From an uncultured Chromatiaceae bacterium (GTDB taxonomy: Bacteria > Pseudomonadota > Gammaproteobacteria > Enterobacterales > Alteromonadaceae): a stretch of 64,000 bases of DNA. Positions 16,056 through 23,608 of the stretch are shown here, piece by piece (the first letter of the stretch is position 1; each line of letters starts with the position of its first letter). The position numbers and the translations under genes are program-made. The notes beneath the pieces are model-generated. The model was given only the letters and a program-made list of their open reading frames with translations. It had not been told where the DNA came from and searched no databases. The stretch spans positions 1-64,000 of the forward strand of contig CALJUX010000082.1 of NCBI GenBank assembly GCA_937978655.1, given 5' to 3'.

Positions 16056-17273
16056 TTAGGAAAAATTGCGCGACATTATAAGTCGGTTTTGTGCAAAACG
16101 CACGAGGTTGCTGGCAAGATCTTGCTGAGCAGTTAATTTTGCCTGCCAACGCAGCGTAAAATCTTGTATTTCCTCATAATTATCAATTAACTGCGGCCAG
16201 AATGCGGCAAAATCCAGCTCCTGTTCCCAGGCTTGATGTACCTGGCGCCACAATGCTGCCAGCGATGGCGGTGCGTCAGCGAGCATCAAGCTCAGAAATG
16301 CGTTGAGTTTGTCCAGATGCGCCTGTTCCGTCTGGCGATAAATCTGCCAGATAAACGGCCGGCCGGCCCAATGCGCCCGGATCACCGAGTCTTCTCCGCG
16401 GACAAAATTCAGCTCACACAACGCCAGTAATAAATCGTAATCAGGCTGGGGCACAAACGGCAGGATCTGCAGCTGCAAAGCCCCTTCGCGCATACAGCCG
16501 GTCTGCGCCAGTGCCGGATACTGCTGACGCAGCTGCGCAGCCAGCGCGCCCTCGGCAACCAGCAACCAGTTTGGCCGTACGTCGCGGCTTAGCAGTTCAA
16601 GCCAGCGGCCGATGTTTTGCTGACTATACGCAAACAACGACATGACCCGGGTGCCTGGCGCCGGCGCCGTCAGGCCAAGCTGGCGCCAGGCTCTTGCTGC
16701 AGCATCCGGACACTGGCGGATCTGCTGCGCCTGCGTTAACACATGGGCTTCCCGGATCAGCCCGCCGACCGCGGCAGTAAAGCCGGGAAAAAAGAAATAC
16801 TTCTTCAGCGCGATACCAGCCTGTGGCGACGGCAGGCCGTGGCAGCCGCCAGCCCAGTCTTCCGCAGTCAGATACTCCAGATTCAGCCACAATGCCGCCG
16901 GATTTGCCCGTGCCAGAGCATTCAGAAAATCAGCCGGCACGGTACAGGCCAGCCCTTCAATGCATAACTGAACAGCCGCCAGCTCAGCGGCGCTGAACAG
17001 TGTCTGCGCCGGGACTGTGTTTTGCCAGTGCAGGATCTCAACACCGGCAAGCTGCTGGCGCTGCAGCGCCGGTTCTACCTGTGGACAGATCCGGCGAAAA
17101 CTGGACAAATCGTCAACAAACAAACGCACCTGACAACCATGCTCAGCCACCAGCTGACGGGACAGCCGCCAGCAAATGCCAATATCACCGAAGTTATCAA
17201 TGACAGAACAAAACAGAACCAGCGATAGGCCAGCGACAGGCGCTTCACTGGCGGAAAGCAGGGGATGAGACAA
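16056..17273 (-). CDS. earP: EF-P arginine rhamnosyltransferase
   Basis: EarP transfers rhamnose from dTDP-rhamnose to Arg32 of EF-P and activates it. The protein is about 405 residues, usual for the family, and opens with the signature VIDNFGDIGICWRLSRQL of the GT-B N-terminal domain. The C-terminal half holds the conserved nucleotide-sugar segment containing NFVRGEDSVIRAHWAGRPFIWQIY. The start is a TTG at 17273 with GGAG 7 bases upstream; no ATG or GTG precedes the conserved domain. Pairing with efp carrying Arg32, 21 bases away, leaves the function in little doubt. Confidence 0.94.
   Translation of the reverse strand: MSHPLLSASEAPVAGLSLVLFCSVIDNFGDIGICWRLSRQLVAEHGCQVRLFVDDLSSFRRICPQVEPALQRQQLAGVEILHWQNTVPAQTLFSAAELAAVQLCIEGLACTVPADFLNALARANPAALWLNLEYLTAEDWAGGCHGLPSPQAGIALKKYFFFPGFTAAVGGLIREAHVLTQAQQIRQCPDAAARAWRQLGLTAPAPGTRVMSLFAYSQQNIGRWLELLSRDVRPNWLLVAEGALAAQLRQQYPALAQTGCMREGALQLQILPFVPQPDYDLLLALCELNFVRGEDSVIRAHWAGRPFIWQIYRQTEQAHLDKLNAFLSLMLADAPPSLAALWRQVHQAWEQELDFAAFWPQLIDNYEEIQDFTLRWQAKLTAQQDLASNLVRFAQNRLIMSRNFS
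16075..16080 (-). promoter_or_regulatory. efp -10 box within the end of earP
   Basis: A perfect TATAAT on the minus strand lies 40 bases before the efp start, inside the last codons of earP. The matching -35 is weak (GTGCGT at 17-base spacing). It would let efp be made in excess over earP. Confidence 0.5.
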
Positions 17274-17309
17274 AAGGATACTCCGGGGCAGCGCCGGTTG
17301 GGCGTCGCG

Positions 17310-17684
17310 TCAAGCCAATATTGCCCGCAGTATAACACCGGCAAACTTCAGGCTGAATGCCAGACAGAGCCCACACAGCAGCAAAAATGCCAGCAGCAGC
17401 CCCTGATACCAGGCACGCCGCAGCTGGTAACCCAGCCGGGCCAGCAGCCGGTCCGTTGCCGGCGGCGCTGGCGGGCGGCGCAGCGCCTGTTGTGCCAGCC
17501 GCAGCAGCAAACACCATAATAACAACAACAGCGGCAGCAACAACCATTCGCTGCGCTGCGGCAGGAAAAACAACACCACAGTGCAGACTGACAATAGCAG
17601 GCAACACAGCTGTAAAAACTGCGGCGACACCAGGGCACAGCATCGTTGCAGCCCCTGCTGATAGCGCAGCCAGAAACGGGACAT
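17310..17684 (-). CDS. Small membrane protein of unknown function
   Basis: The 124-residue protein is not recognised. It shows three hydrophobic segments: about residues 20-42, 46-62 and 95-122. The last is preceded by a basic stretch with RLGYQLRRAWYQG. Leucine and cysteine content is high. Its ATG shares one base with the TGA of the upstream gene, so the two are probably translated together, and earP follows 36 bases downstream on the same strand. No catalytic motif is seen. Confidence 0.65.
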   Translation of the reverse strand: MSRFWLRYQQGLQRCCALVSPQFLQLCCLLLSVCTVVLFFLPQRSEWLLLPLLLLLWCLLLRLAQQALRRPPAPPATDRLLARLGYQLRRAWYQGLLLAFLLLCGLCLAFSLKFAGVILRAILA

Positions 17685-18196
17685 CAGCTCAGATCCGGCG
17701 GGTAGACTGCGGTAATACCAAAGTCGCCGCGATAATCCGCCACCAGCCAGATTTGTTCAAACGGCTGGGCGCCGGGCAGCGTGATTTGCTGCCGATATTG
17801 CGCCAGCTGATCTGGCCGCCAGTGCGGATGGGTATTGCGGATCACCAGCCAGACACGCTGACTGTCGTAACTTTTGCCGGCTTTTTGCCGGATCAGCCGG
17901 TCTAAAGCAGCCAACATCCGCGTTTCAACGGGCAGCGTATTGAGCAGCGCCAGCGCCTCACGGGTTTGTGGGCTTAACTCGCGGCCCAGCAGCTGCATGG
18001 CTTCCGCCTCGCTGCCGTACAAATGTGCAATCTCCAGATCCAGACGTTGTTGCGCCAGATAACAGGACACATCCGGTTTGGCCGGCTGGTTATGCCAGAT
18101 ATGCCGCATCGAAATGCCATAACGACGCTGATACAGCCGCATAAATAAGCGGGCGGCTTCATGCTCCAGCCGGAGTTTTTCTGGCATTTCCTGCAT
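17684..18196 (-). CDS. Conserved-looking protein of unknown function
   Basis: The 170-residue soluble protein is not recognised. The N-terminal part contains LRLEHEAARLFMRLYQRRYG, then KPDVSCYLAQQRLDLEIAH, and the C-terminal part is rich in aromatic residues and Arg. The spacing of Glu, Asp and the LDLEIAH strand is reminiscent of PD-(D/E)XK-like folds but the lysine is absent, so this is only a guess. The ATG at 18196 was chosen over a TTG two codons earlier. It is translationally coupled to the membrane protein at 17310-17684 by a one-base overlap. Confidence 0.6.
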   Translation of the reverse strand: MQEMPEKLRLEHEAARLFMRLYQRRYGISMRHIWHNQPAKPDVSCYLAQQRLDLEIAHLYGSEAEAMQLLGRELSPQTREALALLNTLPVETRMLAALDRLIRQKAGKSYDSQRVWLVIRNTHPHWRPDQLAQYRQQITLPGAQPFEQIWLVADYRGDFGITAVYPPDLS

Positions 18197-18300
18197 AACC
18201 AAGTATCCGACAACGAAGAAACAGAGCTGATTCTACTGCAGTTTTCTACATGGCATCTATAGTAATCAACATTGCGTTGTCTTTTGCCACGAGGACTGTA

Positions 18301-19566
18301 GTGCCTGCCCATTCTTTACCAAGCCGGCCTTTATCTCTGGTAAGTCGCCTTACCCGTCTGAATCTGCTGATCCTGGCAGGCACTATGGCGCTGACCGTGC
18401 TGTTGCTGGCCGCAGTGACCTGGCATTCGGCCCGCGAACGCCACCTGGCAGTAGCTGCAGTGAACACTGAGCAGCTGGCGCTGAATCTGGCCGCAAGCCT
18501 GGTATTTCAGGATCAACAGGCGGCAACTGCGGAGCTTCGCACCTACACCCAACGTCGCGACGTGCTCTCGGTGCTGGTCTGCGACAAAACACTGCAGCCT
18601 TTTGCCAGCGAACCGGCCACTCCTCTGCCCCTGTGGGACTCCGGCATCAGCTATCAGTTGCTCGATGGCGTGCGTTTGCAGGTTCGCCGGCCCGTGATAT
18701 TTAAAAGCGAACTGGTCGGATACGTGGTAGTGACCGAAAGTCTGGATGATCTGCAGCGTGATCTGCTTGGGCTGCTGACGCTGTTTTTAGCCGTAGTGCT
18801 GGGCGCACTGCTCATCGCCAGCCGGATGTTACGGCTGGTGCAACGCAAAGCACTGGCGCCGGTGGTTGAACTGGCAGAACTGGCTGACTATGCAGCCCAG
18901 CATCAGGATTACAGTATCCGTGGTGCCGTCAGACGGCGTGATGAAGTGGGCCGGCTGACCGAGCGCCTCAATGAGTTATTCAAAAGAACCGAAGTCTGGC
19001 AGCAGGATCTGACCCGCCAGCTGCAAGTACAGACGCAGGCGCGGCAAAAACTCGACCAACTGGCCCATTATGACCATCTGACCGGTCTCGCCAACCGGCT
19101 GTATTTTGAAACTGAATATCCGCGCGCCGTGGCGCTGGCCGTCGCCACGCAACAGCCACTGGCGCTGTTGTTTATTGACCTGGATAACTTCAAAACCGTT
19201 AATGATCGCTGGGGCCATGATGCCGGTGACGAAGTCTTGCAGATCGTCGCCAAGCGGATGCTGTCACAACTGCGTCAGACCGATACGGTGTTCCGCCTTG
19301 GCGGTGACGAATTTGCCGTCCTGCTCATCAATGTCGCTCAGCCCGGATCCGCGGAGCAACTGGCGCAACGGCTGATCCAGTCGGTCCAGGAACCGATGTG
19401 GGTAAAAAACGCCCTGATGCCGGTCGGCGCAACGGTTGGACTGGCGTTTTGTCCGCAGGACAGCCAGGACAGTGCCGAATTGCTGCAACAGGCAGATCAG
19501 GCGATGTATCAGGCCAAACGTGCCGGCAAGAACACCTGGCGGAGGTTTAGCGATGCAAGTCACTAA
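18301..19566 (+). CDS. CHASE8/HAMP diguanylate cyclase, YfiN-like
   Basis: The 421-residue inner-membrane enzyme would make c-di-GMP from two GTP. It has a first membrane helix (about residues 18-42), a periplasmic CHASE8-like domain, a second helix (about 155-180), a HAMP domain with RRRDEVGRLTERLNELF, and a GGDEF domain with the intact site RLGGDEFAVLL. The product-inhibition site RQTD sits five residues before GGDEF. This layout is that of YfiN/TpbB. I chose GTG 18301 because GAGGA precedes it; the ATG at 18250 has no ribosome site. The receptor gene starts within its last codons (14-base overlap), and a YfiR gene follows. Confidence 0.9.
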   Translation: MPAHSLPSRPLSLVSRLTRLNLLILAGTMALTVLLLAAVTWHSARERHLAVAAVNTEQLALNLAASLVFQDQQAATAELRTYTQRRDVLSVLVCDKTLQPFASEPATPLPLWDSGISYQLLDGVRLQVRRPVIFKSELVGYVVVTESLDDLQRDLLGLLTLFLAVVLGALLIASRMLRLVQRKALAPVVELAELADYAAQHQDYSIRGAVRRRDEVGRLTERLNELFKRTEVWQQDLTRQLQVQTQARQKLDQLAHYDHLTGLANRLYFETEYPRAVALAVATQQPLALLFIDLDNFKTVNDRWGHDAGDEVLQIVAKRMLSQLRQTDTVFRLGGDEFAVLLINVAQPGSAEQLAQRLIQSVQEPMWVKNALMPVGATVGLAFCPQDSQDSAELLQQADQAMYQAKRAGKNTWRRFSDASH

Positions 19567-21523
19567 GATGCGTACTCAGATGCGCACATGCTGCGCTGCG
19601 ACAGCCTGGCTGCTGTGCTGGCCGCTGGCCGCGCAACAGGCGCCCAGTCTGGAACAGTTATTAAGCACACCGCTGACCGATGTGCCAAGCCAGATTGAAG
19701 TCAGCACGGCCGCCCGCTACGCCCAGTCCAGCAGCCACAGTGTAAATGTCACTTATGTTGTCACTGCGGCGGATATCGCGCTGTTTCAGTGGCAGACACT
19801 GGCCGATGTGCTGCAAAGCCTGCCGGGTATTTATATCAGTACTGATGGCGCCTTTAAGTATGTCGGGATCCGCGGCCTGGGTCAGCCCGGTGATTTTAAT
19901 TCGCGCTTGTTATTTTTACTCGACGGCGTGCGCGTCAATGAAAATATTTATGACGCCGGCCTGTTAGGCAATGATGCGCTGGTGGACGTGGAAAATATCG
20001 ACCGTGTCGAATTCGCCGCCGGCCCCGGCGCAGCCGTTTATGGCAATAACGCTTTTTTTGGTGTGGTGAATATCCTGACGAAAACCGCGCAACAGCTGCG
20101 CGGCGGCGCCGTGAACATGACGCTGCAAAGTGACAGCAGCCAGCGCTTCTTTTTTAACAGCGCGCACCGGCTGGAACAGGGGTCTGAATGGTGGTTCAGT
20201 GCCAGTCATCAGCAAAGACCGGAGATCCCACTGGAATTTGCCGCACCGGACGGTCTGGATACCGAGTTTCTGCAAAAAAATTCCGAACATCTGAGCCGGT
20301 TGCGGCTGGGCGGCCGGCATCAGGGCTTGCAGGTGCAGGCATTGTGGGCCACTCAGCAGCGCATATCGCCTTTGCTGTACCAGCATGCCAGCGGTGAAAA
20401 AGTTGCCAGCCTGCTCGACCGCAACGACAACTTTTTGTTGTCGCTGGCCCACCAACAGGACCTGACGCCGGATCTGCGCCTCAGCGGCCATCTGAATCAA
20501 AGCGGCAGCCGGTTTCGCCGTGACATGCCCGTTGATCATCCCGAAGCCGGCGATACTATCCTGGCAAACGACCAGCTCGGACGCTGGTTCAGTGCCGATC
20601 TGTTGCTGCAGTATCAGGGACTATTAACCCACGACCTGCTGTTTGGCCTGGAATTTCAGGATGACTACCGGCAACGGATTGAACTGACGCTGCTCTCGAC
20701 CGACGAACGTGTGCAGGGCATTTACGGCCACAATCAGCGCAAATCTTTGTTTATCCAGGACCAATGGCAATTTCTGCCAGCACATAGTCTGTTGCTCGGC
20801 TTGCGTTATGACGAATCCAGAGTCAGCCGGCCGCAGCTGAATCCACGCCTTGGCTGGGTCTGGCAGCTCAGTGACAGTCAACATCTGAAGCTGCTGCACG
20901 GCAGCGCCTATCGCGCAGCCAATCTGTACGAGTTTGCGACGAATTTTGCCGTTGATGCCCCCACTCCGGCCGATGAAGATATCAGCTCGACGGAACTGAC
21001 TTATGAACAGCAGCTGTCGCGCCGGTTCAGCTACCGGCTGACCTGGTTTTACGCTGATATTCACAATCTGATTTCGCAGACAGCCGCACAGCCAATTTTT
21101 GTTAATGCCCGGCAGGTGCATAACAAAGGTACTGAACTGAATCTGGACTGGCGGCTGAACAATGGCGCGCAGCTCAGTGCAGCCTGGTCCTGGCAACACA
21201 GCCAGGACCAGTTTGGTCAGACGCTGCAAAATTCGCCCGCCCAGCTGGTCAAACTGCAGTATCAGCAGCCGCTGTCATCTCTCAATGCGCAGTTCAGTCT
21301 GGGCCTCAACGCGGTCAGCCGTCGCCAGGTCGCTGATACAGCGCTGCCAGGCTATGTGGTCGTGCAATCGGGTCTGTACTGGCAACTGGCGCAGCATCAG
21401 CTTGGGGTACAGGTGTATAATTTGCTGGACCAACCGGTACTGGACCAGCCGATCCTGAGCAATCCGCCATCACAACAACCCGGGCGTGTGCTCAGTGTCA
21501 GCTGGCGGTGGCAGTTATGGTAA
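19553..21523 (+). CDS. TonB-dependent receptor in a c-di-GMP operon
   Basis: The 656-residue outer-membrane protein has a signal peptide (about residues 1-28), a plug domain (about 50-190, with VGIRGLGQPGDFNSRLLFLL and the RVEFAAGPGAAVYG segment) and a 22-strand barrel ending in VSWRWQLW. It belongs to TonB-dependent receptors typically found beside YfiR/DUF4154 genes. The substrate is unknown. GGAGG lies 8 bases before the ATG at 19553, which overlaps the cyclase stop by 14 bases. Its own stop overlaps the yfiR start, so the three genes form one tightly linked unit. Confidence 0.9.
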   Translation: MQVTKMRTQMRTCCAATAWLLCWPLAAQQAPSLEQLLSTPLTDVPSQIEVSTAARYAQSSSHSVNVTYVVTAADIALFQWQTLADVLQSLPGIYISTDGAFKYVGIRGLGQPGDFNSRLLFLLDGVRVNENIYDAGLLGNDALVDVENIDRVEFAAGPGAAVYGNNAFFGVVNILTKTAQQLRGGAVNMTLQSDSSQRFFFNSAHRLEQGSEWWFSASHQQRPEIPLEFAAPDGLDTEFLQKNSEHLSRLRLGGRHQGLQVQALWATQQRISPLLYQHASGEKVASLLDRNDNFLLSLAHQQDLTPDLRLSGHLNQSGSRFRRDMPVDHPEAGDTILANDQLGRWFSADLLLQYQGLLTHDLLFGLEFQDDYRQRIELTLLSTDERVQGIYGHNQRKSLFIQDQWQFLPAHSLLLGLRYDESRVSRPQLNPRLGWVWQLSDSQHLKLLHGSAYRAANLYEFATNFAVDAPTPADEDISSTELTYEQQLSRRFSYRLTWFYADIHNLISQTAAQPIFVNARQVHNKGTELNLDWRLNNGAQLSAAWSWQHSQDQFGQTLQNSPAQLVKLQYQQPLSSLNAQFSLGLNAVSRRQVADTALPGYVVVQSGLYWQLAQHQLGVQVYNLLDQPVLDQPILSNPPSQQPGRVLSVSWRWQLW

Positions 21524-22011
21524 GTACGATCATCAGAGTTTGTGGTGGTCTGTGGTTGTGCTGCGCGGTCTGGCCGGCGCTGGCAGCAGACGAATTCAGC
21601 CTCAAAGCCACATTTTTGTACCGGTTTGCTCAATATACCCAATGGCCGCCGCCGCCCCGCCAGAACGCGCGTTTTTGTGTGGTCGGCCACCCGCAGCTGC
21701 TGCAGGCCCTGCAGACTTTGCCGCTGAGCGCCGACGCGCGGGCGCTTGAGCAGGCGGCGGCATTGGATACCTGTGATGTGGTGATGTTGGGGATCAGTGA
21801 ACGCAGTGCGCTGCAACACTGGCAGCAACACTTGGCCGGCAGGCCACTATTAGTGGTGACAGATAATACAGAAGCCTACCGGCAACTGGGCATGATCCAG
21901 TTGCTGACGTCGCCGGATGGCATCAGCTTTCAGGTGGATTTACAGCGCACCCAGGCCCATCGGCTGAAACTTGGCTCGCAGTTGCTGAAACTGGCGCGCC
22001 AGGTCGACTGA
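21517..22011 (+). CDS. YfiR/DUF4154 periplasmic regulator
   Basis: The 164-residue protein has a signal peptide ending near ALAAD and the DUF4154 signature FSLKATFLYRFAQYTQWP, followed by FCVVG and a cysteine in the ALDTCDVVMLG strand. In Pseudomonas, YfiR in the periplasm represses the cyclase YfiN. Here the cyclase is two genes upstream, so the same relationship is likely. The ATG at 21517 overlaps the receptor stop by 7 bases. The lipoprotein YfiB of the Pseudomonas operon is absent, and the TonB-dependent receptor takes its place. Confidence 0.88.
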   Translation: MVSTIIRVCGGLWLCCAVWPALAADEFSLKATFLYRFAQYTQWPPPPRQNARFCVVGHPQLLQALQTLPLSADARALEQAAALDTCDVVMLGISERSALQHWQQHLAGRPLLVVTDNTEAYRQLGMIQLLTSPDGISFQVDLQRTQAHRLKLGSQLLKLARQVD

Positions 22012-22024
22012 CCAGGCAGGCTCA

Positions 22025-22639
22025 TCAGCCGCTGGCCTGCACGTAGAGGTCCTGCAACACAGGGAACACCGACCCCAGCAATAACAACCCCATGCTGTAG
22101 TTAAACCAGCTGCGGTAACGCGGCTGATTCAGAACCTGACGCAGCAGCGCGCCAAAACTTAACCAGGCGCCGACACAAGGAAAACTGACCAGCATAAATG
22201 CAGCGGTAATTTGCAGGACTTCAGATAACACGGCGCCACCGACCGTGGTAAAAGCTGCAATAGCACCGGATGCCATGACCCAGGCTTTGGCGTTCACCCA
22301 CTGAAATGCCGCAGCCTGCCAGAAGTTTAACGGTTTACCCTGCACTGTCTGAATATGTCCGGCCGTGCTAAAAGCGATTTTCCAGGCCAGCCATAACAGA
22401 TAAAGCACACCGGCCACTTTGATCAATGTGTGCAACCAGGGCAATGCCGTAAATACCAGGCCAAAACCAAGACCAACCAGCAGCACCATGGCCGGGAATC
22501 CCAGACAAATGCCGCATAAATGGGCCAGGCTGGCGCGCACGCCGTAATTGACGCCGGACGACATCATCATAATGTTGTTCGGGCCCGGTGTAATAGTGCT
22601 CGACAGGGCAAAAAAGAATACGGCCAAAAAAACGTCCAT
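22025..22639 (-). CDS. LysE/RhtB family amino-acid exporter
   Basis: The 204-residue inner-membrane protein has about six helices and the family start motif STITPGPNNIMMMSSGVNYG, then GFPAMVLLVGLGFG and a long helix containing GVLYLLWLAWKIAF. Members export amino acids or related metabolites; the substrate cannot be told. Of two adjacent ATGs, the second (22639) has the better distance to GGAG. It lies about 30 bases after the solute-binding-protein gene on the same strand and may be cotranscribed with it. Confidence 0.88.
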   Translation of the reverse strand: MDVFLAVFFFALSSTITPGPNNIMMMSSGVNYGVRASLAHLCGICLGFPAMVLLVGLGFGLVFTALPWLHTLIKVAGVLYLLWLAWKIAFSTAGHIQTVQGKPLNFWQAAAFQWVNAKAWVMASGAIAAFTTVGGAVLSEVLQITAAFMLVSFPCVGAWLSFGALLRQVLNQPRYRSWFNYSMGLLLLGSVFPVLQDLYVQASG

Positions 22640-22669
22640 CATGACTCCGGAGACTGGCGGTGCGGGCAG

Positions 22670-23539
22670 TTAATTGTCCGGCTGCGACTGACCCGATGTA
22701 GCCGCAACTGCCGGACGGGTTGGTAAATATGGATTTTTTATCGTTAACACCCGACGCCGATCAAGCCCCAGCGCCTTTAATTTGCTGGCAAAATGCCGGT
22801 CAAACAACTGTTGTAAACTGCCATCCTGTTGCATTTGCCGAAGCCCCTGCTCCAGTGCCGCAGCCAGCAGCGGGTTTTGCTGGCTGACAAAAAAGTATTC
22901 GGCAGACGGATATTTCAGCAACCAGTGCTTCTCGATCACCAGCCCCTTCGCCTGCCACTGCTCGGCTTCGTCGCTGATCTCCAGTACGCCCCGTGGCACC
23001 GCATCAACCCGCTGTTTTTGCAACAGCGGAAACAAATTGGCATAGTGCGACACGCCTTGTACCTGCCAGCCATGCTGGCGCAATAGCCGGGTATCCAGCC
23101 AGTCATGCACCTGTGCAAATTGCAGCGACCGCCACTGCACACCGGTGCGTAGTGCGGCAAAACGCGGCTGTTGCTGCTGATGGATCAACAACAGCCGGTA
23201 ACCGCCAAGACCAAAATAAATCGGGATCCGCACGGGCAGGTACTTTTGTTCCCGTTCTACTGTGGTCAGCGTCCAGACTACATCAACAGCGCCCCCCGGC
23301 GTCAGCTCTTCCAGCGCCCGGCTGCGCGAGAATAACTGCCGGGCCGGCGTGACTTTGAGCTGCGGGGCGGTGCGACGCAGTGCTTCGGTCAGTAATTCCA
23401 CGGCGTAATCGGAGCGACGGTCCTGCAGGTGCTGCGGCGGCGGATAACGCACCTGATCGCTGGCCGTCGCGGCCAGAACCGGCACTGTGCAGAACAGCCA
23501 GCAGCAAACACCTGACAGGTAAGTTTTCATCCGTGACAC
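22670..23539 (-). CDS. Orphan solute-binding-protein-like periplasmic protein
   Basis: The 289-residue protein has a signal peptide ending near VLAATA and a family-3 solute-binding fold, shown by YAVELLTEALRR, the VDVVWTLTTVERE turn, RVDAVPRGVLEI and a C-terminal LRQMQQDGSLQQLFDRHF helix. No ABC permease or ATPase lies nearby, so it is an orphan that may act as a sensor or scavenger. GTG 23539 is chosen because GGAGG lies 9 bases upstream; ATG 23530 is the alternative. A polar tail of about 40 residues follows the fold. Confidence 0.75.
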   Translation of the reverse strand: MSRMKTYLSGVCCWLFCTVPVLAATASDQVRYPPPQHLQDRRSDYAVELLTEALRRTAPQLKVTPARQLFSRSRALEELTPGGAVDVVWTLTTVEREQKYLPVRIPIYFGLGGYRLLLIHQQQQPRFAALRTGVQWRSLQFAQVHDWLDTRLLRQHGWQVQGVSHYANLFPLLQKQRVDAVPRGVLEISDEAEQWQAKGLVIEKHWLLKYPSAEYFFVSQQNPLLAAALEQGLRQMQQDGSLQQLFDRHFASKLKALGLDRRRVLTIKNPYLPTRPAVAATSGQSQPDN

Positions 23540-23575
23540 AGTTCGCTGCCTCCATGCCCTGCCGGCGCGCCCCGA

Positions 23576-23600
23576 CAAAAAACCAGCCCGCAGGCTGGTT
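23576..23600 (-). terminator. Terminator of glnS
   Basis: AACCAGCC (23581-23588) and GGCTGGTT (23593-23600) pair perfectly around a 4-nt loop and run into a U tract on the minus strand, 8 bases after the glnS stop. Confidence 0.88.
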
Positions 23601-23608
23601 ATGGTTAT

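Noticed and set aside
19436..19552. Upstream extension of the TonB-dependent receptor frame
   Set aside because: It lies wholly within the cyclase gene; a strong ribosome site and a signal peptide begin at 19553.
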